The notes beneath the pieces are model-generated. The model was not told the DNA's origin and did no database searches. It saw only the letters and a program-made list of their open reading frames with translations. Below, in pieces: positions 24,713-33,884 of a DNA stretch of 64,000 bases. Each line of letters opens with the position of its first letter. Positions within the stretch are counted from its first letter, which is position 1. This DNA comes from Staphylococcus sp. IVB6181 (lineage in GTDB: Bacteria > Bacillota > Bacilli > Staphylococcales > Staphylococcaceae). The translations under genes were made by a program, and so were the position numbers. The stretch lies in the NCBI RefSeq assembly GCF_025561445.1, contig NZ_CP095096.1, positions 2,459,822 through 2,523,821 of the forward strand, read 5' to 3'.

Positions 24713-25279
24713 TTATTTTAAATGTTCATAAGGACGGCTTTCCGCAAATGACACAATTTGTTCTACAAATAAGCGTGAACGTAATTGGAACTCTTCGTCT
24801 TGTAGGAAGAATGTTCCGTCATCCAGCTTCCCATAATCAGAGTCATGTGTCGCAATTTGCGTAGGTACTGCGATACCTAATAATGTACGTACAATCAAAC
24901 GCAAGTGGGATAATGGTTCCGCACTTACAATACCGCCGCTGTTGCCTACTAAGCCCACCGGTTTCATTTTGAATTCATCCATAGTCAGATGATCTAAAGC
25001 ATTTTTCAGCACACCTGAATAAGAACCGTGGTAGTTCGGTGTACCTAAAATAATAAAGTCCGCTTCTCTTGCCAATGTTTGTAAATCTTTCACATTCTCT
25101 TGATAGTCGCTTGGCGGATTACTTGTTCCTGAAACGTCCAATGTATGAATCGGACGATCTGCTAAGTCGAAAATCTCAACCTCTACCTCTTTTTCATTAA
25201 ACTGTCCCTTTAAGAATCGTGCCAGTGCTTTAGTGTGTGATTCTACACGTGCACTCCCGACAATAATGACACCCTTCAT
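24713..25279 (-). CDS. NADPH-dependent FMN reductase family protein
   Basis: 188 residues from ATG 25277-25279, which follows GAGGTGA at 9 nt; a GTG 12 nt earlier overlaps that ribosome binding site and is rejected. [20 protein letters not shown] is the FMN phosphate loop, and [20 protein letters not shown] (about residues 81-100) the second flavin loop of the azoreductase/FMN-reductase group. Substrate unknown. Ten bases lie between the upstream HAD stop-side and this gene region, so it is likely co-transcribed with the Cof-type phosphatase. Confidence 0.82.
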   Translation of the reverse strand: MKGVIIVGSARVESHTKALARFLKGQFNEKEVEVEIFDLADRPIHTLDVSGTSNPPSDYQENVKDLQTLAREADFIILGTPNYHGSYSGVLKNALDHLTMDEFKMKPVGLVGNSGGIVSAEPLSHLRLIVRTLLGIAVPTQIATHDSDYGKLDDGTFFLQDEEFQLRSRLFVEQIVSFAESRPYEHLK

Positions 25280-25301
25280 GAAATTCGTCACCTCAACTAG
25301 A

Positions 25302-26171
25302 TTATTTTGATTGTTCTTCTAACATTTTATTGATTGCTTTACCGACACCGCTGTTTTGGTTTGTGTCTGTCACATATTTCGCGTATTCCTTCACTTCTGG
25401 AATCGCATTTTCCATTGCGACCGGATAACCTGCGCGTGAAAGCATAGATACATCATTCATGTTATCGCCGATAGCCATGACATTTTCCATTTTAATGCCT
25501 AATTGGCTGGCGATTTCTTCTAACGCAATCCCTTTTTGCGCATACGCATTCGTTATCTCGATATTGCCGCGTGCAGAAGATGAAATTGCCAAGTTTGGAT
25601 GTTCTGCTAATTCTTTGCTGACACGGTCTACTTTTTCGACATCGCCGTCGAATGCTAAAAGTTTCATCACAATTTCACCTGGTGTTTCCGCAATTTGGTC
25701 ATAATTGCTGACAACTTTAAGTGTCCCTTGGTCAATACGATGTTGAATGTGTTTTTTAATCTTTTCAACATCTGCTTTTTGACCGGCATGCTCAGCAATA
25801 TCAATATAAATATCTAAATCTCTTTGCGGGTCTTCTGTATAAATACCAAAGTTCGTATACACTTGGTAATAAATATTTTCACGGTTCAGTACGTGTGTAA
25901 TCTGTTCAATCATTTCATGATTCAAACTTGAAGTATGCATAATATCAAATGATTCATCACGTACTTCTGCACCATTCAAACAAATATAAGGGACTTTTAA
26001 TCCTGTAGGTTCCACAGGCGCATTGGCTTCATAGAAAGCACGTCCCGTCGCTATTACTACCGTAATCCCTTGGTCTTGCGCTGCTTTAATCGCTTTAATA
26101 TTTTCCTCTGAAATTTCATGTGCTGCATTTAATAATGTTCCGTCCATATCTGTCGCAATTAATTTAATCAT
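25302..26171 (-). CDS. Cof-type HAD-IIB phosphatase
   Basis: 289 residues. Haloacid-dehalogenase fold with motif [10 protein letters not shown] (residues 8-16), motif II ATGRA, and motifs III/IV in [13 protein letters not shown] ... [18 protein letters not shown]. The large type IIB cap lies between. Family members remove phosphate from sugar phosphates, FMN or PLP; substrate not readable. GAGGTTAATTC precedes the ATG. Confidence 0.85.
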   Translation of the reverse strand: MIKLIATDMDGTLLNAAHEISEENIKAIKAAQDQGITVVIATGRAFYEANAPVEPTGLKVPYICLNGAEVRDESFDIMHTSSLNHEMIEQITHVLNRENIYYQVYTNFGIYTEDPQRDLDIYIDIAEHAGQKADVEKIKKHIQHRIDQGTLKVVSNYDQIAETPGEIVMKLLAFDGDVEKVDRVSKELAEHPNLAISSSARGNIEITNAYAQKGIALEEIASQLGIKMENVMAIGDNMNDVSMLSRAGYPVAMENAIPEVKEYAKYVTDTNQNSGVGKAINKMLEEQSK

Positions 26172-26375
26172 GAATTAACCTCGTTTCTATTGTCTTTACC
26201 GCAGTGTCGTAAACTTAATATATTACAACGTAGTCTAATCTCATTCTATCAAATTTCATCCGGATACTTCTATCGTCTGTTCCGCCTATTTCTCAGATAA
26301 ACCCGATCAAGTATTAAAATCGCCTTAAAAACGCCTTAAACTCACATATTTTTTACACTCTTTACAAAAAAACAA

Positions 26376-26384
26376 AGACAAACT
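26376..26384. other. distal arm of the tadA terminator split by element B
   Basis: On the minus strand AGTTTGTCT here pairs fully (one G-U) with AGACGAACT at 27886-27894 and is followed by TTGTTTTTTT. Removing element B and one CTC copy restores a 9-bp terminator with a 10-nt loop, 17 nt past the tadA stop. Confidence 0.8.
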
Positions 26385-26425
26385 TCCTCTGTAGTGAACC
26401 CAAAAAGTTGAACTTTTTGATTAAG

Positions 26426-27313
26426 CTATTTTCCTAAGGCAAGATTTCTGTATTCAACAGGAGTCTTGCCTTTTAAATTTACTTTTCTTCTTACGTTATT
26501 ATAGTAATTGATATATTTGTGTATTTCTAATTCCAACTCTTCATAAGAATTAAATTCTTCTCCATAAAACATCTCTTGTTTTAATAGGCCAAAGAAATTC
26601 TCCATTGGAGAATTATCATAACAGTTCCCTTTACGCGACATACTTTGAAATATATGATTGTCTTTGAGCGCTTTTACCCAAGCTTTATGCTGGTAGTGCC
26701 AACCTTGATCAGAATGTACTGTAGTTCGATAATTTAATTCAGGTATATTTTTAATAGCCTGATTTAAAGATGACAAAGCACATTCTAAATTTGGGTGCCT
26801 ACTAATAGAATAAGCGATGATTTCTTTTGAAAATACATCTAAAACAGGTGACAAATAAAGCTTTGTATTTGTATTCTTAATATTGAATTGAGTAATATCT
26901 GTTAATAATTTTTGATAAGGTCTATCTGATACAAATCTTCGATTTAGTATATTTTTAGCGACTTTTCCAGTGCTTCCTTTATAAGATTTATAGTTTCTGC
27001 TTCTATGGTTAAACTTTGTGCATAAAAGTTTATTTTCTCTTGTTATTCTTAAAACTTTCTTATGATTAACTATAATCCCCATTGCATGAAGCTCTAAAGT
27101 AATTCTACGATAACCAACACGTTCATGATTTTTTTCGATAATTTCTTTAATCAACTTCAGCAGAGGTGCATCCTTATACTCTTTTAAACCTAAATTGTTT
27201 TTCCAATAATGATAGCTGCTTTTAGCTATATTGGCTACTTTTAGAATATGATTCAGCTGATAATCTTTCTCTTTCCTTAACTCAATAATAGCTGAAACTA
27301 TTTCTTTGTTTGA
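26426..27313 (-). CDS. IS3-family transposase OrfB (element B)
   Basis: DDE integrase catalytic part, about 295 codons in frame from the frameshift site. The acidic triad is in LLTDITQFN, VHSDQGWHY and SPMENFFGLLKQE, ending KGKTPVEYRNLALGK, the usual family C-terminus. It is expected as an OrfAB fusion made by -1 slippage at the A-tract 27313-27319; an internal start near 27154 is the alternative. Confidence 0.88.
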   Translation of the reverse strand, partial: SNKEIVSAIIELRKEKDYQLNHILKVANIAKSSYHYWKNNLGLKEYKDAPLLKLIKEIIEKNHERVGYRRITLELHAMGIIVNHKKVLRITRENKLLCTKFNHRSRNYKSYKGSTGKVAKNILNRRFVSDRPYQKLLTDITQFNIKNTNTKLYLSPVLDVFSKEIIAYSISRHPNLECALSSLNQAIKNIPELNYRTTVHSDQGWHYQHKAWVKALKDNHIFQSMSRKGNCYDNSPMENFFGLLKQEMFYGEEFNSYEELELEIHKYINYYNNVRRKVNLKGKTPVEYRNLALGK

Positions 27314-27822
27314 TTTTTTCGAGCTAAGGATTGTAACTTTTTTTCGAGTTCAATTTGGATTTCCAACAATTTATTTTCATAACGTAGTCTTTCAAGTTCT
27401 TCTCTTTCAGTTTCGTTTAATGGTTGGTTAGACGGTTCACTCTTCTTATTTTTCATGGCTTTGGACACACGACCTTTCGGTTTTGGTTTTAAGCCAAGAA
27501 TACCATACTCATTAAATTTCTTCTGCCATTGAGCAATTAAGGAAGGGTTAGGAATATTAAATATTTTCGCAGTTTCTTTATACGATAAATGATGTTCCAA
27601 TCGGTATTCTATGATTTCACATTTTTCTTCTTTTGAATATTTTCTTTTTGTCATACCAAAAGTAAGACCTTGAATACCGAAGGTATCGTACTGATAGATC
27701 CATCTTTCGATATAAGAATGATGAATATTGTACTTTTTAGCTAATGAACCATAACCAATTTGCCCGCTTTTGTATTCTTGTAATATTTTAAGTTTGAAAT
27801 CTAAACTATAACTTTTATTCAT
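27298..27822 (-). CDS. IS3-family transposase OrfA (element B)
   Basis: 174 residues from ATG 27820-27822. Two helix-turn-helix modules (YGSLAKKYNIHHSYIERWIY and YKETAKIFNIPNPSLIAQWQ), then a coiled coil (ERLRYENKLLEIQIELEKKL). It ends SLARKNQTKK across the slippery tract. The ribosome binding site GGGGTG is 9 nt upstream, inside the 3' arm of the palindrome at 27831-27869. A start 15 nt earlier would lie within that palindrome and lacks a ribosome binding site. Confidence 0.88.
   Translation of the reverse strand: MNKSYSLDFKLKILQEYKSGQIGYGSLAKKYNIHHSYIERWIYQYDTFGIQGLTFGMTKRKYSKEEKCEIIEYRLEHHLSYKETAKIFNIPNPSLIAQWQKKFNEYGILGLKPKPKGRVSKAMKNKKSEPSNQPLNETEREELERLRYENKLLEIQIELEKKLQSLARKNQTKK
27313..27319 (-). 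promoter_or_regulatory. programmed -1 frameshift heptamer
   Basis: A AAA AAT in the orfA frame. Slipping back one base joins orfA to orfB with no intervening stop, as in IS150-type elements. Confidence 0.7.
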
Positions 27823-27830
27823 AATTAAAC

Positions 27831-27869
27831 ACCCCAAAAGTTGAATTTTGTAGGTTCAACTTTTGGGGT
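27831..27869 (-). promoter_or_regulatory. palindrome masking the orfA ribosome binding site (element B)
   Basis: Exact 15-bp arms ACCCCAAAAGTTGAA and TTCAACTTTTGGGGT separated by 9 bases. The second arm (as transcribed) holds GGGGTG, the orfA ribosome binding site. Confidence 0.8.
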
Positions 27870-27885
27870 GCAGTACACTCACAAG

Positions 27886-27894
27886 AGTTCGTCT
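27886..27894. other. proximal arm of the tadA terminator split by element B
   Basis: AGACGAACT on the minus strand, 17 nt past the tadA stop; partner arm at 26376-26384. Confidence 0.8.
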
Positions 27895-27910
27895 GTCTTA
27901 TTTGCTTATT

Positions 27911-28438
<528 letters not shown>

Positions 28439-28490
28439 TTACCATGTGATACAATATCTATTGTCTATTTTAACACTTGGAGTGTTGTTT

Positions 28491-29108
28491 ATGAATCAAC
28501 CTTATATCGCTATTGAAGGACCTATAGGAGTAGGCAAATCCTCATTAGCACACTTATTAAGTCAATCTCTTAACTACCATGAAGCACAAGAAATTGTGGA
28601 TGAGAACCCCTTCTTGTCCGATTTCTATGACGACATTTCAAAATGGAGTTTCCAAACAGAAATGTTCTTCTTGTGCAATCGCTATAAACAAGTTCAAGAC
28701 CTCAAACATCATAACAAAGGTATTGTCGGCGATTATCATGTTTATAAGAATAAAATTTTTGCACGTCAAACTTTGACAGATACAGAGTACCATAAATTTG
28801 ATCGTATCTTTGATATTTTAACTGAAGATTTGATGATGCCGGATATTGTTGTTTTTCTCGATGCTGATTTAGACGTGTTAAAACAGCGTATCGCAAAGCG
28901 CAACCGCAGTTTTGAAGCACAAATCGAAGACGATTATCTGTTGAACTTAAAAGATGCTTATTACCGTTTTTATCAATATTTAAAACAACAAGGCAAACAA
29001 GTCATCCGCATCAATACAACAAATATCGATTTCGTTAATCGCCCAGACGATTACAACAATATATTAAACATTGTCCAATCAATGATAGGAGGCAACACGC
29101 ATGAATAA
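28491..29108 (+). CDS. dgk: deoxyguanosine/deoxyadenosine kinase family protein
   Basis: 205 residues of the deoxynucleoside kinase family. P-loop GPIGVGKSSLA (residues 10-20), then NPFLSDFYDDISKWSFQTEMFFL and the DRS-equivalent DYHVYKNKIFA; RIAKRNR is the lid. The frame is open far upstream, but ATG 28491 follows GGAG at 8 nt and gives the family N-terminus. Its stop overlaps the dck start by 8 nt. By resemblance to the B. subtilis Dgk (closer than to Dck) it is assigned purine specificity. Confidence 0.82.
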   Translation: MNQPYIAIEGPIGVGKSSLAHLLSQSLNYHEAQEIVDENPFLSDFYDDISKWSFQTEMFFLCNRYKQVQDLKHHNKGIVGDYHVYKNKIFARQTLTDTEYHKFDRIFDILTEDLMMPDIVVFLDADLDVLKQRIAKRNRSFEAQIEDDYLLNLKDAYYRFYQYLKQQGKQVIRINTTNIDFVNRPDDYNNILNIVQSMIGGNTHE

Positions 29109-29766
29109 TTACGGTATCCCTCAAGATGCAGTGATTACTATCGCAGGTACCGTGGGCGTTGGTAAATCCAGCTTAACACGTGCTTTAGCTGAAAAATTAA
29201 ATTTCCGCACTTCTTTTGAGAATGTGGATCATAATCCATACCTTGATAAGTTCTACGATAATTTTGAACGTTGGAGTTTCCATCTTCAAATCTATTTCTT
29301 GGCAGAACGTTTCAAAGAACAAAAACGTATGTTTGAATACGGCGGCGGTTTCATTCAAGACCGTTCCATTTATGAAGACGTTGATATCTTCGCGAAAATG
29401 CATGAAGAACAAGGTACAATGTCGCCAGAAGACTTCAAAACCTATTCAGAGTTGTTTGAAGCGATGGTCATGACACCTTACTTCCCAAAACCTGACATTT
29501 TAATTTATCTTGAATGCGATTATGACGAAGTCATTGAACGTATTCGACAACGCGGACGCCAAATGGAAATCGATACAGATCCAGAATACTGGAAGAAACT
29601 CTTCCGTCGTTATGAAGCATGGATTTCAAGTTTCAATGCCTGCCCTGTCGTACGCGTGAACATCAACGAATACGATTTGCATGAAAGCCCAGATACCTTA
29701 GATCCGGTGCTGGATAAAATTGCGCATATCATTGATATCCATCGTAATGTAGATCCGAGAAAATAA
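29101..29766 (+). CDS. dck: deoxycytidine/deoxyadenosine kinase family protein
   Basis: 221 residues. P-loop GTVGVGKSSLTRAL (about residues 17-30), NPYLDKFYDNFERWSFHLQIYFLAERF, the catalytic DRSIYED (about 88-94) and lid RIRQRGR. Very close to remembered B. subtilis Dck. Salvages deoxynucleosides to monophosphates. AGGAGG 8 nt before ATG lies inside the end of dgk, so the pair is translationally linked. Confidence 0.85.
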   Translation: MNNYGIPQDAVITIAGTVGVGKSSLTRALAEKLNFRTSFENVDHNPYLDKFYDNFERWSFHLQIYFLAERFKEQKRMFEYGGGFIQDRSIYEDVDIFAKMHEEQGTMSPEDFKTYSELFEAMVMTPYFPKPDILIYLECDYDEVIERIRQRGRQMEIDTDPEYWKKLFRRYEAWISSFNACPVVRVNINEYDLHESPDTLDPVLDKIAHIIDIHRNVDPRK

Positions 29767-29779
29767 TAAGCAGCCAAAA

Positions 29780-29826
29780 AATCATGTATCTCTTCTCTTA
29801 GCTGAGTGAGATACATGATTTTCTTT
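29780..29826. terminator. bidirectional terminator between dck and a HAD gene
   Basis: AATCATGTATCTC/GAGATACATGATT exact 13-bp stem with A-tract left and TTCTTTT right; serves both converging genes. Confidence 0.9.
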
Positions 29827-29835
29827 TACTCTGAA

Positions 29836-30657
29836 TCAATCTGTATTAATTTGTTTATCAAAGAACCGCTTAATTTCATCATTTAATCCTTTATAATAAT
29901 CATAATGTGTAACTGGGAATTTCTCTTTCATTTCATCATCTGTGCTGTTATGCATTACAAACGGATAACCGATATGACTGAGATAAACCTCATCATTACC
30001 ACTGTCACCGAAACCTAGTACTCCTTCTGAATCAAGGTCATACATATCTAACAGATAACGCACAGCAAATAACTTTCCAGCATTTTTCGGTGTGAAGTGT
30101 ACATCATAGGCATCTTCAGGGTCGCCTGCTTTAGGATTCGTTTTATTATAATGTACAGCATAATCATAAGCTGCGGCTTTATCTTGTAAATCTTTTAAAT
30201 ACTGCGCATCTTGCGCTTCATCACCTTGTGCATAATAATAGTATTCATACAATGTTTCTTCATCTCTGAAGGCTCTTTGCGGATGAAGTTCAACGTGGTG
30301 TTCAGACTCAAAGTCGTTGATAATTTCATCGACTTTTTCTTTAGTGAATGTTGTTTCTGAAACAGCTTGGCCATAGTCTTTAGAACGATGGTACACACCT
30401 TTATCATCTCGCTCAAATAGTTTTGAACATAAATCAGAAAAGATAAAGTGCGGTTTATACTCCATTTCAGCATTTTTCATTTTCTCCATGATGCTTTCAA
30501 AGATACTGCCGGATAGCACCGCAGTAATCACTTGATGCTTGTCTTCAGCCAGTCGCAATGTCGATTCAAGTTCACGCAGTTGTGGAATATCTTCTTTCGT
30601 GGTTTGATGTTTATAATACGTTTCGTCAAAATCAAATAAAATTAATTGACGCATCAT
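29836..30657 (-). CDS. HAD-superfamily phosphatase, Cof-like
   Basis: 273 residues. Motif I is FDFDETYY (residues 8-15; the usual Gly-Thr after DxDE is altered to Thr-Tyr), and motif IV is GFGDSGNDEVYLSHIGYPF (about 220-238). The long acidic cap (residues 60-190) fits type IIB. Substrate unknown. GGAGGGGTGAT precedes two adjacent ATGs; either could be used. Followed upstream by an uncharacterised gene and another HAD gene. Confidence 0.78.
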   Translation of the reverse strand: MMRQLILFDFDETYYKHQTTKEDIPQLRELESTLRLAEDKHQVITAVLSGSIFESIMEKMKNAEMEYKPHFIFSDLCSKLFERDDKGVYHRSKDYGQAVSETTFTKEKVDEIINDFESEHHVELHPQRAFRDEETLYEYYYYAQGDEAQDAQYLKDLQDKAAAYDYAVHYNKTNPKAGDPEDAYDVHFTPKNAGKLFAVRYLLDMYDLDSEGVLGFGDSGNDEVYLSHIGYPFVMHNSTDDEMKEKFPVTHYDYYKGLNDEIKRFFDKQINTD

Positions 30658-30676
30658 ATCACCCCTCCAACATTAA

Positions 30677-31087
30677 TTATATTTCTAATTCCTCGCGATA
30701 AATAACAGGTTCATATTCATCATCATTGACAGCTTTACTGAAATAGCCCTCATCCTTTTCTGTTAAACCGAAAGCTTCAGCTTTGTTTACATCGCTGGTC
30801 CCCATATAACTTTGACCTTGCATATCAAAATACAAATCAAATAAAGTACCGCCGTAGCGTGCTTCATGTTTAAGATCATATAGTGCTTCCACTTCATGGC
30901 GTGCTACATCTTTATAATAGAGTGTATGGCTTGAATGCTTAGTGGTCTTAGCTTCAAAGCCTAAAGCACGTGCACTGGTATCTTCAGTCACTAAATGTAA
31001 TGTTTTGCCGGAATCATTCAATACCCGAAACACTTCTCCTTGATATTCTGCGTAGCGTCCATCTGCTACTGTGCCTGGATTGCTCAT
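30677..31087 (-). CDS. conserved staphylococcal hypothetical protein
   Basis: 136 residues from ATG 31085-31087, preceded by GAGGTGAT at good spacing (a GTG three codons earlier overlaps the ribosome binding site). Acidic, soluble, no signal peptide or membrane segment. Sequence such as EYQGEVFRVLNDSGKTLHLVTEDTSARALGFE suggests a small beta-barrel domain followed by alternating strands. I recognise no motif. It sits between two HAD phosphatase genes, 20-30 nt from each, so probably one operon. Confidence 0.6.
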   Translation of the reverse strand: MSNPGTVADGRYAEYQGEVFRVLNDSGKTLHLVTEDTSARALGFEAKTTKHSSHTLYYKDVARHEVEALYDLKHEARYGGTLFDLYFDMQGQSYMGTSDVNKAEAFGLTEKDEGYFSKAVNDDEYEPVIYREELEI

Positions 31088-31118
31088 GTTAATCACCTCT
31101 TTTTATGCATCTGCGCTG

Positions 31119-31841
31119 TTATTCTTTATCTGATGATTGCCCTTTTAAGATATTCACCACTTCAGGGGCTGTTTCAACGACATAATCGGCTTGTTTAAAT
31201 TCATGTGCTTGTCCTACACCGGTCAACACCGCTACAGAAAGGCCTAGATGGGCATTAACAGCCGTTTGGATATCATTAGGGTTATCGCCCACAATTGCGA
31301 TTTCTTCTGCTTTAAGCCCCTTCTCTTGGTCAAAGAGCGGGTTTAATACAGCAGGGTCAGGTTTCTCAGCCGCATTGGCTTCTGTAGATATGACTAAATC
31401 AAAGAAAGCTTCTGTATCGGTCGCCTCTATAAATTGATCTGTTCCTTTTTTAGTGTCGCTGGTAATAATACCGATGCGATAGCCTTGTGCTTTTAAAGTT
31501 TCTAATGCTTCTACCATACCCTCAATCCATTTGATTTCAGGTTCTCTGTGATCAATCAAATATTGACTGGTTTGACGCGTCCATTCACCTACATCTTCAC
31601 CTGCCAGCGCATTGAAATTTTGAATAATTTCATCAAGTGAACCACATGCCATCGGTGTCCCTGGTTCAATTTGATTTGTCTCTTTATTTACACCTAATGT
31701 TTGATACGCGTGTGCTTGATCTTCATCCGAAATAAAGCGCTCAACAAATTGGTCTACCATTTGAATACCAATTTTCATCCAGCTCATATCAAAATCGATT
31801 AATGTTCCGTCTTTATCAAATAAGATCCACTTAATTACCAA
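31119..31841 (-). CDS. HAD-IA family hydrolase (phosphoglycolate phosphatase-like)
   Basis: About 240 residues. Motif I FDKDGTLIDFD (near residue 6), motif II IITSDT, motif III Lys in AAEKPDPAVLNPLF, motif IV IVGDNPNDIQTAVNAHLGLSV. The second Asp of motif I is preserved (DxD with Lys between). The TTG at 31841 with AAGAAGTGA upstream is preferred over a GTG 9 nt earlier, without certainty. Substrate unknown. Confidence 0.78.
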   Translation of the reverse strand: MVIKWILFDKDGTLIDFDMSWMKIGIQMVDQFVERFISDEDQAHAYQTLGVNKETNQIEPGTPMACGSLDEIIQNFNALAGEDVGEWTRQTSQYLIDHREPEIKWIEGMVEALETLKAQGYRIGIITSDTKKGTDQFIEATDTEAFFDLVISTEANAAEKPDPAVLNPLFDQEKGLKAEEIAIVGDNPNDIQTAVNAHLGLSVAVLTGVGQAHEFKQADYVVETAPEVVNILKGQSSDKE

Positions 31842-31905
31842 TGATTTCACTTCTTTCTATAACCTTTTATCCCATTTTATCAGTTCGGCTGAAATGAAGG
31901 AAATT

Positions 31906-31943
31906 TAAAAAAGCCTTGTCTCCGAAAACTGGATACAAGACTT
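31906..31943 (-). terminator. terminator after the DUF454 gene
   Basis: Minus strand AAGTCTTGTATCC/GGAGACAAGGCTT (two mismatches) then TTTTTAAATTT. Confidence 0.75.
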
Positions 31944-31972
31944 TGAATCATCCTATTTCAAACCGTTTCAGC

Positions 31973-32359
31973 TTAACGCTGTTTATCTTCTTTCGAATCT
32001 TCCGGCAAAGTTTTTACCAAAGTAAACAAGACAACTGTTTGAATCGTTACCATAATCAATAAGCCGATTCTCACTAAACTGTGTTCTATCATAAAAATTG
32101 AAAAAGCAATCACTATATACAAACTCATCAATATCTTAAATTTCTTCTTTAAAGTGAAGCCTCTATCTCTTTTAAAGCTCTCGACATATTCGCCGTAAAT
32201 TTTTGTATTGACTAACCATCGATTAAATCTCTCTGAGCTTCTAGAGAAACAGACAGCTGCTAAAAGTAAAAAAGGTGTAGTCGGCAATAAAGGAACAACA
32301 ATTCCGATAAACCCGACAATTGCAGCGATGAGTCCAATCGCAATCAAAATATATCTCAT
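31973..32359 (-). CDS. DUF454 (YbaN-like) membrane protein
   Basis: 128 residues, about four hydrophobic segments. GFIGIVVPLLPTTPFLLLAAVCFSRSSERF (about residues 13-42) is the DUF454 signature. Function unknown. ATG 32357-32359 follows AGAGGTG at 7 nt; the frame is open 30 nt further but without a ribosome binding site. Confidence 0.82.
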   Translation of the reverse strand: MRYILIAIGLIAAIVGFIGIVVPLLPTTPFLLLAAVCFSRSSERFNRWLVNTKIYGEYVESFKRDRGFTLKKKFKILMSLYIVIAFSIFMIEHSLVRIGLLIMVTIQTVVLFTLVKTLPEDSKEDKQR

Positions 32360-32453
32360 AAAAGCACCTCTGTCGATAATCATTTCCAATTATACAACAG
32401 GACGGACACTTGTAAATAAAAATACAATCAGAAACATACTTCTATCGAACCAA

Positions 32454-32506
32454 AACAAAAAAGAATAAGCCGAAAACCGCACTGTATTGCGATTTCCGAC
32501 TTATTC
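32454..32506 (-). terminator. ilvE terminator
   Basis: Minus strand GAATAAGTCGG...CGGCTTATTC, with CGCA/TGCG inside, followed by TTTTTTGTTTT. Confidence 0.85.
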
Positions 32507-32518
32507 ATCTGCTTCATA

Positions 32519-33598
32519 TTAGTGTTTAGGGACCACAACTCTCCAGCCGTGTTTATCTTCTAATTTACCGCTTTGAATACCAGTGTATTGGTCATATAAG
32601 TGTTGCGTAATTTTACCTGTTTCGTTGTTGTTGATAGTGATTTCACGGTCTTCATATTTTAAAGTACCTACAGGTGAGATAACTGCAGCTGTACCTGTAC
32701 CGAAGACTTCGTCTAATTCGCCTCTGTCGTATGCTTCGAATAATTCATCAACAGAAACACGGCGTTCTTCAACTTTGTAACCTAATTCTTTTGCAAGTTC
32801 GATTACTGTTTTACGTGTAATACCAGGTAAGATACTGCCGTTTAATTTTGGTGTAACAAGTACGCCGTTTTCAACGAAGAAGATGTTCATGCTTCCGACT
32901 TCTTCGATGTATTTTTGTTCTACACCGTCTAACCATAATACTTGGTCGTAGCCTTCTTTGTTTGCGTTAGATTGTGCTAATAAACTTGCTGCGTAGTTAC
33001 CAGCAACTTTAGCGAAACCAACACCGCCGCGTACGGCACGAACGTATTTGTCTTCAACATAGATACGTGTAGGTTTTAATGCATCTCCGCCATAGTATGA
33101 ACCTGATGGTGATAAGATGATTAATAATTTGTAGTGTGTTGCTGGGTGCACACCTAAACCTGCTTCAGTCGCAAATATGAATGGACGAATGTATAATGAT
33201 TGTCCTTCGCCTTCAGGTACCCAATCACGTTCAACATTAACAAGTTCTTTTAAGCCTTCTAATAATAATTCTTCATCGATTTGAGGCATTTCTAAACGTG
33301 CTAATGATTGGTTAATACGTTTGAAGTTTTGGTCTGGTCTGAATAAATCAACTTCTCCATTATGTTTATATGCTTTTAGACCTTCAAAGACAGCTTGGCC
33401 ATAATGAAGTCCTTGTGCAGCTGGATCTAATTCGATCGGTGCATAAGGTGTAATCTTCAAATCATGCCAACCACCTTTATCTTCATCGTAGTCGTAACTT
33501 AACATATAGTCTGTGAAGTGTTGACCGAATCCTAAGTTGCTTGGATCTGGTTTTTGTTTAAGTTCTTCACGTTTCTCGAATTTAACATTTTCTGACAT
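32519..33598 (-). CDS. ilvE: branched-chain amino-acid aminotransferase
   Basis: 359 residues, fold-type IV PLP enzyme. Last step of Ile, Leu and Val synthesis and first step of their breakdown, which in staphylococci also feeds branched fatty acids. The PLP Lys lies in [19 protein letters not shown] (about residues 194-212). [16 protein letters not shown] near residue 62, [21 protein letters not shown], and [12 protein letters not shown] near the C-terminus are signatures. AGGAGG 8-9 nt before ATG. A CodY-like box and a good promoter lie upstream. Confidence 0.95.
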   Translation of the reverse strand: MSENVKFEKREELKQKPDPSNLGFGQHFTDYMLSYDYDEDKGGWHDLKITPYAPIELDPAAQGLHYGQAVFEGLKAYKHNGEVDLFRPDQNFKRINQSLARLEMPQIDEELLLEGLKELVNVERDWVPEGEGQSLYIRPFIFATEAGLGVHPATHYKLLIILSPSGSYYGGDALKPTRIYVEDKYVRAVRGGVGFAKVAGNYAASLLAQSNANKEGYDQVLWLDGVEQKYIEEVGSMNIFFVENGVLVTPKLNGSILPGITRKTVIELAKELGYKVEERRVSVDELFEAYDRGELDEVFGTGTAAVISPVGTLKYEDREITINNNETGKITQHLYDQYTGIQSGKLEDKHGWRVVVPKH

Positions 33599-33644
33599 GA
33601 TTTTTGCCTCCTAAAAATTTGCTTATAAATAAGATAATACTAAA

Positions 33645-33673
33645 AGTATAGCAATCAAACACCTTGTATTCAA
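33645..33673 (-). promoter_or_regulatory. ilvE promoter
   Basis: Minus strand TTGAAT (33668-33673), 17-bp spacer, TATACT (33645-33650), about 47 nt before the ilvE start. Confidence 0.7.
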
Positions 33674-33675
33674 TG

Positions 33676-33690
33676 AGTTTTTAGAAAATT
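33676..33690 (-). promoter_or_regulatory. CodY-like box upstream of ilvE
   Basis: AGTTTTTAGAAAATT matches the CodY consensus AATTTTCWGAAAATT at 13 of 15 positions and ends 2 bp from the -35. CodY regulation of branched-chain amino-acid genes is established in S. aureus; its use here is inferred. Confidence 0.6.
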
Positions 33691-33884
33691 TCAAAAATAT
33701 ACCCCTAATCAAAATGATACATCAACAGTATTCCCTGTCATTTTCCCCCTATGTATTTGTTTCATTGATTGAAGAGGCATGTCACTAAAATTGTTTACAT
33801 CTCCATTATTGTACAGTAGATAGATGAATGCAACTGTGAGGGGTAGCAATTACTAAGAAGCCTGCTTTCTTGCAGATAATTTCT

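Larger units (their letters stand above)
26390..27877 (-). mobile_element. IS3-family element B (IS150-type), apparently intact
   Basis: 1488 bp bounded by CTC duplications (26387-26389 and 27878-27880). Ends are TGTAGTGAACCCAAAAAGTT on the left and TGTACTGCACCCCAAAAGTT on the complement of the right, both continuing GAAC. It contains orfA and orfB in the -1 relation with a slippery A-tract at the overlap. Ends, duplications and frames are all in order, so it is a recent and possibly active insertion. Confidence 0.92.
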
